Source: Muribaculaceae bacterium (GTDB taxonomy: Bacteria; Bacteroidota; Bacteroidia; Bacteroidales; Muribaculaceae). From it: DNA of 46,872 nucleotides. The translations under genes were made by a program, and so were the position numbers. A model generated the notes under the pieces. The model was not told the origin of the DNA, made no database searches, and was given only the letters and a program-made list of their open reading frames with translations. The number at the start of each line of letters is the position of its first letter. The stretch's first letter is position 1. Positions 23,910 to 31,830 of the stretch are shown here, piece by piece. The stretch spans positions 1-46,872 of the forward strand of contig JAFZKD010000042.1 of NCBI GenBank assembly GCA_017553785.1, read 5' to 3'.

Positions 23910-23939
23910 GGTTCTTTGTCCTAAACATGGGCTTCTTTC

Positions 23940-25643
23940 ATGACAACAAGAACCGGCCATAGCTTCTTGAATCGTTCAAACCGGTGGCATGATGCCGCCT
24001 TTTGGGGCGTGCTGGCTGTGGCGTGCACGGTGTTCTTCGTCATGAATGTGCTCACCACCTTAAAGGAAGATGACCTGGCTTACTCGTTAATCGAAGGGCA
24101 GTGGACACCGATCCGGTCGCTGCTCGACGTGGCGCGTTCCCATGCCAATCACTTTGTGGACGCCAATGGACGGACTGCCAATCTGGTGGCTGCCATCTTC
24201 TGCGGATTGCTGGGCAAGACGGTATTCAACGTGTGCAACACGCTGGTGTTCGGACTAATGGCTCATCTGCTGAGCCTCTTGACAACGGGGCGCAAGTCGT
24301 TGATGGCGCTGGCGATGTTCCTGGCCATGGTGGGCACCTGTTATCCCGTTCCCGGAGAGACCATGCTGTGGCTTGACGGCAGTTGCAATTACATGTGGGC
24401 TATCACGCTCTCGTTGCTGTTGACGGCTTATCTGCTGCGATGGCAAGGCACCGAACCGTTGAACTGGGGAAAGGCGCTGCTGCTGCTGTTTGGGGCAGCA
24501 ATGGTAGCAGGCAGTTTCAACGAGGCCACATCGTTCGGCTTTTTTGGCGGGTGGTGCCTCTACTATGTCATGAACCGCGAGCGCTTGAACCGCAGGGCCG
24601 TTATCGTGTTGTTGGGCTATCTGTTGGGGCTGCTGGTGATTGTGGCTTCACCAGGCGCCTGGCATCGGGCGGCATCGGGCGATCTCGTTGTCAATCTGGG
24701 CCTTGCCGACATGTTGTCCAGCCGCTGGTTCATTTTCAAGGAGAAGATGTGGCGTTTCTACCTGCCTGTCGCCGCGCTCCTGGCGGGCGTTGTGGCGCTG
24801 GTGTGGAAAGGACCGCGAGTGTTGAGGAATTCTCCATGGGCCAGCGTGTTCCTGTGCATGGCACTGGTGATGTTCGCCTTGGGTGTGATCCATGAGCGTG
24901 CCTACGCTCCCCTGGTGACCGTGACATTTGTTATCGTGACGATAGCCGCTCATTGGCTGACCGACCGTTTCCCGTGGCTGCGGCTTGCTGCCGTTGCCGT
25001 GTGCCTGGGCTTAGCAGCCTATACCGGCGCGCGGGGCGTGAGAATGCTGTCCGCTTACAAGGCCTATGATGAGCAGACGGTGAGCGAGATCCGTCAGGCG
25101 CCTCGTCAGGCGATTCTGCATGAGCGCCTGTTTGACGGCTATAGCCGCTTTGTCAATCCCATGAACTATATTTCCTCAGAATTCTTTGCGCATGAGATTA
25201 TCTATTGTGCCTATTACGACAAGGACAACGTGCAGTTCGTCAACGATTCGGTCTATCACCGTTATCACGCAGGGCGGTTGCTGGACGGAGCGGTCAGGAT
25301 TCCTGTGAAGAGTGATCATCCTGCGATGGCCGACACGGTGATGATGGTGCCTGGCACGGATTACATGGCGGTACTCTTGAGTGCCGACACAATCCCGCAC
25401 ATGCCTCAGACCGCACGCTATTACATGTCTGACCCCACCACGGCTATGGATGCCCATGAGCAGGCGCGCCGACGCAATTACGCATTGGTCACCGATTATA
25501 ACCCCAAGGGTTTCTATCCCATTCTTTACCAGGGGCGGTGCTGGCTCATCGCCCCGCAGCCCGACAGCACCGTCTCCCGCATGGTCTTCCCCCTCGACTA
25601 TAGCCAGTCACCTACCGAGCTGACACTTACCCCCATCCGATAA
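23940..25643 (+). CDS. DUF6056-like polytopic membrane protein, paralogue 3
   Basis: The 567-residue tandem paralogue of the preceding gene starts 30 bp after it and is surely co-transcribed. It shares LKEDDLAYSLIEGQWTPI in the first outer loop, GETMLWLDGSCNYMWAITLSLLL, GSFNEATSFGFFGG, and the C-terminal DKDNVQFVNDSVYHRYHAGRLLDGA region. Compared with paralogue 2 the gene is more GC-rich and the periplasmic tail is diverged, suggesting separate acceptor or donor specificity. Probable role: sugar transfer to surface polysaccharide or glycoprotein. No flippase (GtrA-like) gene is visible in the window. Confidence 0.65.
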   Translation: MTTRTGHSFLNRSNRWHDAAFWGVLAVACTVFFVMNVLTTLKEDDLAYSLIEGQWTPIRSLLDVARSHANHFVDANGRTANLVAAIFCGLLGKTVFNVCNTLVFGLMAHLLSLLTTGRKSLMALAMFLAMVGTCYPVPGETMLWLDGSCNYMWAITLSLLLTAYLLRWQGTEPLNWGKALLLLFGAAMVAGSFNEATSFGFFGGWCLYYVMNRERLNRRAVIVLLGYLLGLLVIVASPGAWHRAASGDLVVNLGLADMLSSRWFIFKEKMWRFYLPVAALLAGVVALVWKGPRVLRNSPWASVFLCMALVMFALGVIHERAYAPLVTVTFVIVTIAAHWLTDRFPWLRLAAVAVCLGLAAYTGARGVRMLSAYKAYDEQTVSEIRQAPRQAILHERLFDGYSRFVNPMNYISSEFFAHEIIYCAYYDKDNVQFVNDSVYHRYHAGRLLDGAVRIPVKSDHPAMADTVMMVPGTDYMAVLLSADTIPHMPQTARYYMSDPTTAMDAHEQARRRNYALVTDYNPKGFYPILYQGRCWLIAPQPDSTVSRMVFPLDYSQSPTELTLTPIR

Positions 25644-25728
25644 CGGGGATGTGCCAGAATACGCGCCTGAAACAAGGATCCTGCGATAGCACGAGAAATA
25701 ACAAATAGTTGGATTATAAATCATAAAC

Positions 25729-25765
25729 TTCAGGTTCTGAAGTAGTTGACACTTCAGGACCTGAA
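25729..25765. promoter_or_regulatory. Paired 13-bp palindromes, possible operator
   Basis: TTCAGGTTCTGAA (25729-25741) and the perfect palindrome TTCAGGACCTGAA (25753-25765) lie 24 bp apart, centre to centre, in a gene-free stretch. The helical spacing suggests a dimeric regulator binding twice, but no promoter is identified beside them. Confidence 0.35.
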
Positions 25766-25814
25766 TCATAATTGCCTGTCTTAGTAGGTTTACGCCTTTG
25801 GTGTCAGGCGGCCG

Positions 25815-26168
25815 CTAGTCCTTCTGCAGCGCCAGGCGCATGCCTACAGGAAAGGTCAAACCGCTACCGTACGGATAGGGCCTGTTCGTTAATACCTATG
25901 CCACCTCATCGACGTCGTCACAGCCGGCATAAAGATAGTGCTGCGAGTGTATGACCCCACGTTTCGCCCACCGCCACTGGGCGACTGCAGGCAGGTGGAA
26001 TTCACGGCCAGTCAGCTCGTTCAGACGGGCAATGAACTCCTGGCATTCCTCCCAGGCGACACACTCGACGGGCTGCATAGGACTCGGCTCGTTCGGCACC
26101 GTCAAGGGAAACTGCGACACGCACAACAGAAGTGCGATGGCGGCTTTAGTAAAAATTCTCTTTTTCAT
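25815..26168 (-). pseudogene. Remnant of a formylglycine-generating-enzyme (SUMF1)-like gene
   Basis: The minus-strand frame starts with a signal peptide (MKKRIFTKAAIALLLCVSQ) and then carries QPVECVAWEECQEFIARLNELTGREFHLPAVAQWRWAKRG and HYLYAGCDDVDEVA. These are hallmark pieces of SUMF1/FGE-sulfatase-family proteins, in which PVxxVSWxxCQEFI and LPTEAEWEYAARGG are standard. TAG at 25896-25898 ends the frame after 90 residues. The same frame goes on to PVGMRLALQKD and a second TAG at 25815, matching the usual C-terminal GLRLAL motif. Family members are about 250-300 residues, so both the front and the middle of the domain, including the active-site region, are deleted. The gene is dead or a short secreted relic. 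Confidence 0.65.
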
Positions 26169-26307
26169 TGTTTTGACCTTCTAATAACAGTCTTTAAAGA
26201 AGAACACTGATGTCCACTAACAGGGTGTTTATTGTAGTTTTTTGTTTTTCCTGTGGGCATGGTCTTTGATTTTTCGTTGGATGTTCGGTTTTGAGCGAAA
26301 AAAACAT

Positions 26308-26315
26308 TAAATTTG
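26308..26315 (+). promoter_or_regulatory. -7 element of pepT
   Basis: TAAATTTG, 41 bases before ATG 26356. It implies transcription starts near 26322, which excludes the upstream in-frame ATG at 26320. Confidence 0.55.
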
Positions 26316-26355
26316 CAGATTGAAAAGAAATGAACCATTAACAACTTATATCACT

Positions 26356-27573
26356 ATGACAAAATTAGTTGACAGATTTTTGAAGTATGTGAAGTTCGAC
26401 ACCCAGAGTGACGAGCTCACCAACCTGACACCTTCGACCCCCGGCCAGATGGTGTTTGCCAAAGAACTGGAGAAAGAGTTGCATGCCATGGGTTTGATCG
26501 ACATCTCGCTTGACGAGAACGGCTACCTGTTTGCCACGCTGCCCGCCAACACCGACAAGCCCGTGCCAGTCATCGGCTTTATCGCCCACATGGACACCGC
26601 GCCCGACATGAGCGGCCACGACGTGAAGCCTCGGATCGTGAAATATGAGGGCGACCCCATCGTCTTGAGCGAGGAACCCCGCATCGTGCTTGACCCCGTG
26701 CAGTTCCCCGAGATGAACGACTATAAGGACCAGGAGTTTATCGTCACCAGTGGTGACACGCTGCTTGGTGCCGATGACAAGGCAGGCATCGCCGAGATCC
26801 TGAGCGCCGTCGAGTGGCTCCAGGAGCATCCCGAGGTGAAGCATGGCAACATCCGCGTGGGCTTCAATCCCGATGAGGAAATCGGCTTGGGTGCCCACCA
26901 CTTTGATGTGGAGAAGTTCGGTTGTGACTGGGCCTACACGATGGATGGCGGTGCCGTGGGTGAGCTGGAGTATGAGAACTTCAACGCCGCAAGTGCTAAG
27001 ATCTCCTTCAAGGGTCTGAACGTGCATCCCGGCGCTGCCAAGCACAAGATGTTGAACTCGATGCGTGTGGCCTTGCAGTTCGCAACGATGCTGCCCCGCT
27101 GGGAGACTCCCGAGCACACTGAGGGCTACGAAGGCTTCTACCACCTCATCAGCATGGAGGGTGGGGTAGAAAAGACGACATTGAGCTACATCATCCGCGA
27201 CCACGACCGTGCTCGCTTTGAGAGCCGCAAGCGCGAGATTGAGCACCTGTGCCGCAAGATCAATTGCGAGTTCCCCGATTGCGCGACCTGCGAGATCAAG
27301 GACCAATACTACAACATGCGCGAGAAGATCGAGCCGGTGATGAATATCATCGATATCGCCAAGCAGGCCATGGAGAATGCCGGGGTCACCCCCAAGGTGC
27401 AGCCCATCCGTGGCGGTACCGACGGTGCCCAGCTCTCGTTCAAGAAATTGCCTTGCCCCAATATCTTCGCCGGAGGAATGAACATGCACGGCCGCTATGA
27501 GTATGTGCCCATCCCCTCGATGGAAAAGGCGATGATGACCATTGTGGAAATCTGCAAGCTGGTGGCTGAGTGA
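26356..27573 (+). CDS. pepT: Peptidase T (tripeptide aminopeptidase, M20B)
   Basis: The 405-residue M20 family peptidase matches PepT over its full length (E. coli about 408). Motifs are [14 protein letters not shown] (first zinc His-Asp), [14 protein letters not shown] (bridging Asp), [29 protein letters not shown] (catalytic Glu and second zinc Asp), the dimerisation-lid sequence [24 protein letters not shown] and [15 protein letters not shown] (last His). It removes the N-terminal residue from tripeptides in the cytoplasm. The start was chosen at the second in-frame ATG from the -7 element position and family alignment. With two POT peptide transporters in the same window, peptide use appears well served. 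Confidence 0.95.
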   Translation: MTKLVDRFLKYVKFDTQSDELTNLTPSTPGQMVFAKELEKELHAMGLIDISLDENGYLFATLPANTDKPVPVIGFIAHMDTAPDMSGHDVKPRIVKYEGDPIVLSEEPRIVLDPVQFPEMNDYKDQEFIVTSGDTLLGADDKAGIAEILSAVEWLQEHPEVKHGNIRVGFNPDEEIGLGAHHFDVEKFGCDWAYTMDGGAVGELEYENFNAASAKISFKGLNVHPGAAKHKMLNSMRVALQFATMLPRWETPEHTEGYEGFYHLISMEGGVEKTTLSYIIRDHDRARFESRKREIEHLCRKINCEFPDCATCEIKDQYYNMREKIEPVMNIIDIAKQAMENAGVTPKVQPIRGGTDGAQLSFKKLPCPNIFAGGMNMHGRYEYVPIPSMEKAMMTIVEICKLVAE

Positions 27574-27650
27574 TTAGCTGAAGGACATTTATCGGAGGAA
27601 TGCCGATAGCATGTGCTGAGGATAGCTATTATCAAAAAAGGGCCAAATAA

Positions 27651-27682
27651 TTTGGTGGGTATCGAAATTTGCTATACCTTTG
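27651..27682 (+). promoter_or_regulatory. Promoter of tRNA-Lys
   Basis: TTTG 27651-27654, 20 bp, TACCTTTG 27675-27682. The tRNA begins 15 bases later. Confidence 0.7.
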
Positions 27683-27697
27683 CACCGCTTTTTGGGA

Positions 27698-27770
27698 GAT
27701 TCGCTAGCTCAGCAGGTAGAGCACATCCCTTTTAAGGATGGGGTCGTGGGTTCGAGCCCCACGCGAATCA
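27698..27770 (+). tRNA. tRNA-Lys (anticodon UUU)
   Basis: The 73-nt sequence folds as a cloverleaf. The acceptor is GATTCGC (27698-27704) / GCGAATC (27763-27769) with discriminator A at 27770. The D arm is in GCTCAGCAGGTAGAGC, the anticodon stem CATCC/GGATG has loop CTTTTAA (anticodon TTT at 27731-27733), and the T arm is GTGGGTTCGAGCCCCAC. CCA is not encoded. Confidence 0.97.
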
Positions 27771-27856
27771 CAGGAGAACGTGGTCTTTTCAGGCTGCGTT
27801 TTCTTGCGTTATGGGGTCAGCATCAATGTCTCATCCGGTACACTGTTGTCGCGACA

Positions 27857-27900
27857 TAAAAAGCAAGTGACGCCTAACTTATCAAAGCAGGCGCCACTTG
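27857..27900 (-). terminator. Terminator of the CotH-dockerin gene
   Basis: On the minus strand a 12-bp stem CAAGTGGCGCCT/AGGCGTCACTTG (one mismatch, 13-nt loop) is followed by CTTTTTAT. Confidence 0.8.
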
Positions 27901-27921
27901 TGAATTGTTATGGATTACGTT

Positions 27922-29649
27922 TTAGTTCAAGATGAGATCGATGATACCGTTAAGGTCAATAATGTTGAGCTCATTGTCACTGTTGATATCAGCACGGAAG
28001 AAAGTGCCTTCATCATAGGCTGCGCCCAAGATGATATCGATCAAAGCGTTAACGTCGGCAATGTTGATTTCCTTGTCATTGTTCACGTCACCCTTCATGC
28101 CATAGTTAATTCGTTTGATGAAGACATTCTCATCGAGATATGCCATGCGGCGGCGAAGCCAATCCTCAACATAGTCCATTTCCTGGCTCAAGTCAAGCAC
28201 TTTCTTTGCGAGGTCTTGATCCCTGCTCCAACGGTTTTCCTCACGAGCGGCAGCACCGCTGTTCTCTAGTTCGTCGATGGCAGCGCGGTAACGGTTCACG
28301 AGACTGTCTGTGTTAAGTTTAGTCTCACGCAACTCGCGGTATCTTTCGAGGATTTGGTTCCAATATTCCTCAATCTGAACCATATCGGCCATCGGCACAT
28401 GACTGATCCAGTCAACTTGGCGTTCGGGCTTAATAATGTCAGGACGACTCACTTGGGGTGAATAGTCTTGACCAAGGCAGATGTCCAGATCCCAAGGCAC
28501 CATGGTCAGACGGTGGTTGTCGTTCATGTCATGGCATCCGTAATAGATGTTCTTGCTCTCGTTGTCCAAAGCCTGAAGGGTTACAATGAAGATGTAATAA
28601 TCCTGCATGACGGGCATGTCAAAGTATTCGCCGATACTGTCGATGTAGAGTAGGGTGTCTTTGTCGGCGCGACCAGCAAACTTAACTGCATTATCAAGCA
28701 CATCCCAGGTTACCTTTCTAGTCTCGTCGAGGTCGGGGTACTTGGCTTCAAATCCGTCCCAAAAACGGCTGTTGGTGCCTCGTTTCGCAGGTTTGCTCAT
28801 GGTGACGGTGCGAGTCCAGGTGTATGCGGTCCAGAGTGCGCCGTTAAAAGTCTCATTTTCCTCATCATAGCGTTTGAGTTTCAGCTGCTTGCGGTCGATG
28901 GGCTCGCACATATTATAGATGCCGGCATATTCGCCATTGAGAATGACCTCAACCATCTTACCACGGGAACCGTTATGTACGTTGGGCAAAGTGTCACTGT
29001 ACCAGGGACGGCGTGCCATGTCGAGCCACAAGTCGGTACTCACGCGGTTGCGCACGCGCAGGAAGTCCATCTGACCTGCATCCAGAATCCAGTTATTGTC
29101 TTTGCGCAAACCGAAGAAACGATGATTTTGCTTGGTGCTGTCTTCTTCGTTGACAAACTTGATGCGGTAGTTGCGTTTGTGTTTGCTCAAAGTGTTAGTG
29201 GCACCACCACGCCATTTCAGCTTAGCCATCAAGGGCTCGGCATATGCCGAGTCGGGCTCACTAACGGTTACTGTACCGTATTTGTAACTGTTGTCGAAGG
29301 TTCCTTCAAGTTCGACTATGGGCAACCACGTGAATGTGAGGTTACCAGTAATGAGACTATCCCCTGCAACAAGCGAGATGCTGTAATTCTTTCCTCCTTC
29401 GATAGCGGAAAAATAGTAAGAATCACCACTCTCGAGAGGATGCTCTTCAATGACCAAATCATAAATGTCGTCGCCATAGGTGACAACGGCGCTGAAATCA
29501 TCGCCGAACAATGACTGTGGAATGCTGCACAACCAAATATCATTGATACTGTCATGCACCGCACGGTGTCCACCGATGTTGATGGTTTGACTCCACGAAG
29601 TGGCAGCCATAAGCATCAGTGATAAAACCAGAAATAATCTATTTTTCAT
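27922..29649 (-). CDS. Secreted CotH-kinase-family protein with C-terminal type I dockerin
   Basis: The 575-residue protein has a signal peptide (MKNRLFLVLSLMLMAATSWS), an N-terminal beta-rich region, a CotH-like domain and a dockerin. The CotH part (about residues 140-480) shows SKHKRNYRIKF, NNWILDAGQMDFLRVRNR, VEVILNGEYAGIYNMCEPIDR and TMVPWDLDICLG, as in CotH-type atypical protein kinases. The last 60 residues form two dockerin calcium loops, DVNNDKEINIADVNALIDIIL and DINSDNELNIIDLNGIIDLIL (each shown in part). The frame is open to 29697, but ATG 29649 gives the signal peptide and lies below the -7 element. No cohesin is in the window, so the partner is elsewhere or the repeat only binds calcium. 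Confidence 0.85.
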   Translation of the reverse strand: MKNRLFLVLSLMLMAATSWSQTINIGGHRAVHDSINDIWLCSIPQSLFGDDFSAVVTYGDDIYDLVIEEHPLESGDSYYFSAIEGGKNYSISLVAGDSLITGNLTFTWLPIVELEGTFDNSYKYGTVTVSEPDSAYAEPLMAKLKWRGGATNTLSKHKRNYRIKFVNEEDSTKQNHRFFGLRKDNNWILDAGQMDFLRVRNRVSTDLWLDMARRPWYSDTLPNVHNGSRGKMVEVILNGEYAGIYNMCEPIDRKQLKLKRYDEENETFNGALWTAYTWTRTVTMSKPAKRGTNSRFWDGFEAKYPDLDETRKVTWDVLDNAVKFAGRADKDTLLYIDSIGEYFDMPVMQDYYIFIVTLQALDNESKNIYYGCHDMNDNHRLTMVPWDLDICLGQDYSPQVSRPDIIKPERQVDWISHVPMADMVQIEEYWNQILERYRELRETKLNTDSLVNRYRAAIDELENSGAAAREENRWSRDQDLAKKVLDLSQEMDYVEDWLRRRMAYLDENVFIKRINYGMKGDVNNDKEINIADVNALIDIILGAAYDEGTFFRADINSDNELNIIDLNGIIDLILN

Positions 29650-29694
29650 TTCAAAAAATATATGAATTATATAATAGCCCGTTTTTTTCGGCCG

Positions 29695-29702
29695 CAAAGA
29701 TA
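29695..29702 (-). promoter_or_regulatory. -7 element of the CotH gene
   Basis: TATCTTTG on the minus strand, 45 bases before the start codon. Confidence 0.55.
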
Positions 29703-29991
29703 GTAAAAATGTTTATATGTAACTGAAAATGAATGACTTTTTTTAATCAAGTTTTACTGAGTATCGATGGTAAGTCTCTGAAAATCAGCAAAATTATTAT
29801 TTCTATCATTAGATCGATTTCTATGTCGGTAAGTTGAGATGCTACTCTTGAATTTGCATGATTAGTCAGCGGTGATGTTGGTCTTCATGTCAACTGGTCT
29901 ATGCCACTCGTTTACCTTTTGTAATGCAAAGTGATGTCCGGTGACAAGGTGTCTTTGAGTCCCTAAAAATATTTTCGATAGTTTTTTCTTT

Positions 29992-30015
29992 TTTTTGTCT
30001 TATATAAGACAAAAA
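29992..30015. promoter_or_regulatory. 24-bp perfect palindrome, probable operator of nnr
   Basis: The half-site TTTTTGTCTTAT is followed by its exact reverse complement. The palindrome ends 5 bp before the -7 element at 30021 and covers the region where the -33 element should lie, an ideal position for repression. Confidence 0.55.
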
Positions 30016-30020
30016 TGAAG

Positions 30021-30028
30021 TAACTTTG
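30021..30028 (+). promoter_or_regulatory. -7 element of nnr
   Basis: TAACTTTG, 39 bases before ATG 30068. TTTG at 29994-29997 is 23 bp upstream, within the palindrome. Confidence 0.6.
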
Positions 30029-30067
30029 CTTTCTCGTTTCACAAGACTTGAAAATCACTCGATAGCA

Positions 30068-31588
30068 ATGAAAATATTTACCAACGATGGACTGCGCCGC
30101 ATCGGCGATCGAACTATAGAAAAAGAGAATATCATGATGCTCGACCTCATCGAGCGTGCTGCATCTGCAGTCTCCTATGAGCTGATTTCTCGATGGAGAA
30201 CTTCCAAGCGTTTTGTCATTTTTGCCGGCCCCGGCGATAATGGTGCAGATGCGCTTGCTGTTGCCCGCATGATGTATGAACAAGGCTACCGACCTGAGGT
30301 GTATCTGTTCAACATCAAGTCGGCACAGCTTTCGCAGTGCTGTCTTGCCAACCGAGACCGGTTGATTGAAACCGCAGGCGATGATATAGAGTTTATCGAG
30401 GTCATCCAGAACTTCACCCCACCTGAACTCGACGAGAATGATGTGGTGGTGGACGGCCTGTTTGGTAACGGCCTCCGCAGCCCGCTCAAGGGCGGTTATA
30501 CCGCGTTGGTGCAGTACATTAACTCCAGTGGCGCTTATGTGGTCTCAATAGACTTGCCGTCGGGCATGTTCGGCGAGTGGAATATGGGCAATGACAGACG
30601 TAATATCATTCGTGCCGACCTTACACTCACCTATCAGAGCAAACGATTGGCGTTTTATTTTGCCGAGAATGCCGAGTTCGTTGGCGAGTGTAAGGTGCTT
30701 GACATCGAGCTCGATCGTGAGAGCGTTGCCCGCACGCCGACTGATTTCTACCTCATTGAGCGTGAAGATGTACATGAGGTGATGCGTCCACGCGATCCGT
30801 TCATGAACAAGTATGACAATGGCACTGTGCTGCTCATCGCGGGCAGTTACGGCATGATGGGTGCCGCTGTACTCACCGCTCGTGGCGCTCTGCGAACTGG
30901 GGCAGGACTCGTGACCGTGCATGCTCCGCGTTGTGGCTATCAGGTCTTGCAGACGGCAGTCCCCGAAGCGCTTTTTGAGCCTGACCGCAATGAGATTGTG
31001 ACCAGTTCCATCGATCTGAAACACACCTACAGCGTTGTGGCTTTGGGTCCAGGCATGGGTGTCAACGACGAGACGCTTGAGGCCGTTCATCATTTTATCA
31101 TGAACTTTAGGCGTCCTTGTCTGTTGGATGCCGATGCTCTCAACTGTATCGCCCGTCGTCCCATGTTGCTCAAGAGCATTCCGCCGCGCTCAATCATCAC
31201 ACCTCATGCCATTGAGTTTGACCGTTTGTTTGGTGAGCATAACACCGATGAAGAGCGACTCAAGAAGGCCATCGACGTGTCAAGGCTCTATAACATCACC
31301 ATCGTCATGAAGGGTCATTATACCATGACTGTAAGGCCTGACAGCAAGATTTATGTCAACAGCAGCGGCAATGCGGGAATGGCAACACCTGGTAGCGGTG
31401 ATGTGCTCACGGGAGTCATCTCGGCGCTCATTGCGCAGAATTATCCGGCCGACTGGTCGGTCGTTTTAGGCGTTTATCTGCACGGTTTGGCTGGCGACTT
31501 GGCCGCCCAGGTTCATGGCACATATGGCATGATTGCCGGTGACATTGTCGACAACTTGGGTAAAGCCATTATCGAGGTGATGAAGTGA
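30068..31588 (+). CDS. nnr: Bifunctional NAD(P)H-hydrate epimerase / ADP-dependent dehydratase
   Basis: The 506-residue fusion repairs damaged NAD(P)HX. The N-terminal YjeF_N epimerase half (about residues 1-220) has FAGPGDNGADALAVARMM, VVDGLFGNGLRSPLKG and VVSIDLPSGMFGE. The C-terminal ribokinase-like dehydratase half (about 225-506) has NGTVLLIAGSYGMMGAAVLTARGALRTGAGLVT, LGPGMG, LLDADALN, ITPHAIEFDRL and the ATP-site GMATPGSGDVLTGVISAL. The start at 30068 is set by the -7 element; the frame's earlier ATG at 30026 lies on it. In the epimerase motif the usual GxGNNGGDG reads GPGDNGADA, a modest change. It is monocistronic, facing tRNA-Leu on the other strand. Confidence 0.93.
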   Translation: MKIFTNDGLRRIGDRTIEKENIMMLDLIERAASAVSYELISRWRTSKRFVIFAGPGDNGADALAVARMMYEQGYRPEVYLFNIKSAQLSQCCLANRDRLIETAGDDIEFIEVIQNFTPPELDENDVVVDGLFGNGLRSPLKGGYTALVQYINSSGAYVVSIDLPSGMFGEWNMGNDRRNIIRADLTLTYQSKRLAFYFAENAEFVGECKVLDIELDRESVARTPTDFYLIEREDVHEVMRPRDPFMNKYDNGTVLLIAGSYGMMGAAVLTARGALRTGAGLVTVHAPRCGYQVLQTAVPEALFEPDRNEIVTSSIDLKHTYSVVALGPGMGVNDETLEAVHHFIMNFRRPCLLDADALNCIARRPMLLKSIPPRSIITPHAIEFDRLFGEHNTDEERLKKAIDVSRLYNITIVMKGHYTMTVRPDSKIYVNSSGNAGMATPGSGDVLTGVISALIAQNYPADWSVVLGVYLHGLAGDLAAQVHGTYGMIAGDIVDNLGKAIIEVMK

Positions 31589-31617
31589 TTCGCGCCTCTT
31601 GGGCGAAAAATCCCTGA

Positions 31618-31663
31618 AATAAAAAACAAGCGATTGGTAATATTTTGATTATCAATCGCTTGT
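31618..31663 (-). terminator. Terminator of tRNA-Leu
   Basis: An 11-bp perfect stem (31626-31636 with 31653-31663), extended by further pairing across the loop, is followed on the minus strand by TTTTTTATT. The nnr transcript also meets this hairpin but without a T tract. Confidence 0.8.
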
Positions 31664-31665
31664 AG

Positions 31666-31750
31666 TACCTGAAGTGGGACTTGAACCCACACGGCCGCAA
31701 TGGCCAAGGGATTTTAAGTCCCTCGTGTCTACCGATTCCACCATTCAGGC
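31666..31750 (-). tRNA. tRNA-Leu (anticodon UAA)
   Basis: An 85-nt class II tRNA on the minus strand. The acceptor is GCCTGAA (31744-31750) / TTCAGGT (31667-31673) with discriminator A. The anticodon stem GGGAC-like has loop CTTAAAA (anticodon TAA), the long variable arm is TGGCCATTGCGGCCG-like, and the T arm is GTGGGTTCAAGTCCCAC. Confidence 0.96.
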
Positions 31751-31770
31751 TTGTGGTAATGATTCGGCTG

Positions 31771-31778
31771 CAAAGATA
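31771..31778 (-). promoter_or_regulatory. -7 element of tRNA-Leu
   Basis: TATCTTTG on the minus strand, 20 bases before the tRNA 5' end. Confidence 0.6.
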
Positions 31779-31830
31779 GTGCTTTTTGGCGATATATGAG
31801 CCTTTTCATGTGATTTTTTGTTTTTTGGAC

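Larger units (their letters stand above)
29703..30067. other. Gene-free divergent intergenic region
   Basis: About 365 AT-rich bases separate the CotH and nnr genes and contain no convincing gene. On the minus strand one frame from 29999 to 29757 is broken by a single TAA (29862-29864) and reads protein-like in its middle (GHHFALQKVNEWHRPVDM), which may be a decayed coding remnant. The right end holds the palindrome and promoter of nnr. Confidence 0.4.

Noticed and set aside
26365-27489. Long minus-strand open frame antisense to pepT (374 codons)
   Set aside because: It is the complement of a strongly conserved gene, with composition set by GC-rich third positions and no protein family features.
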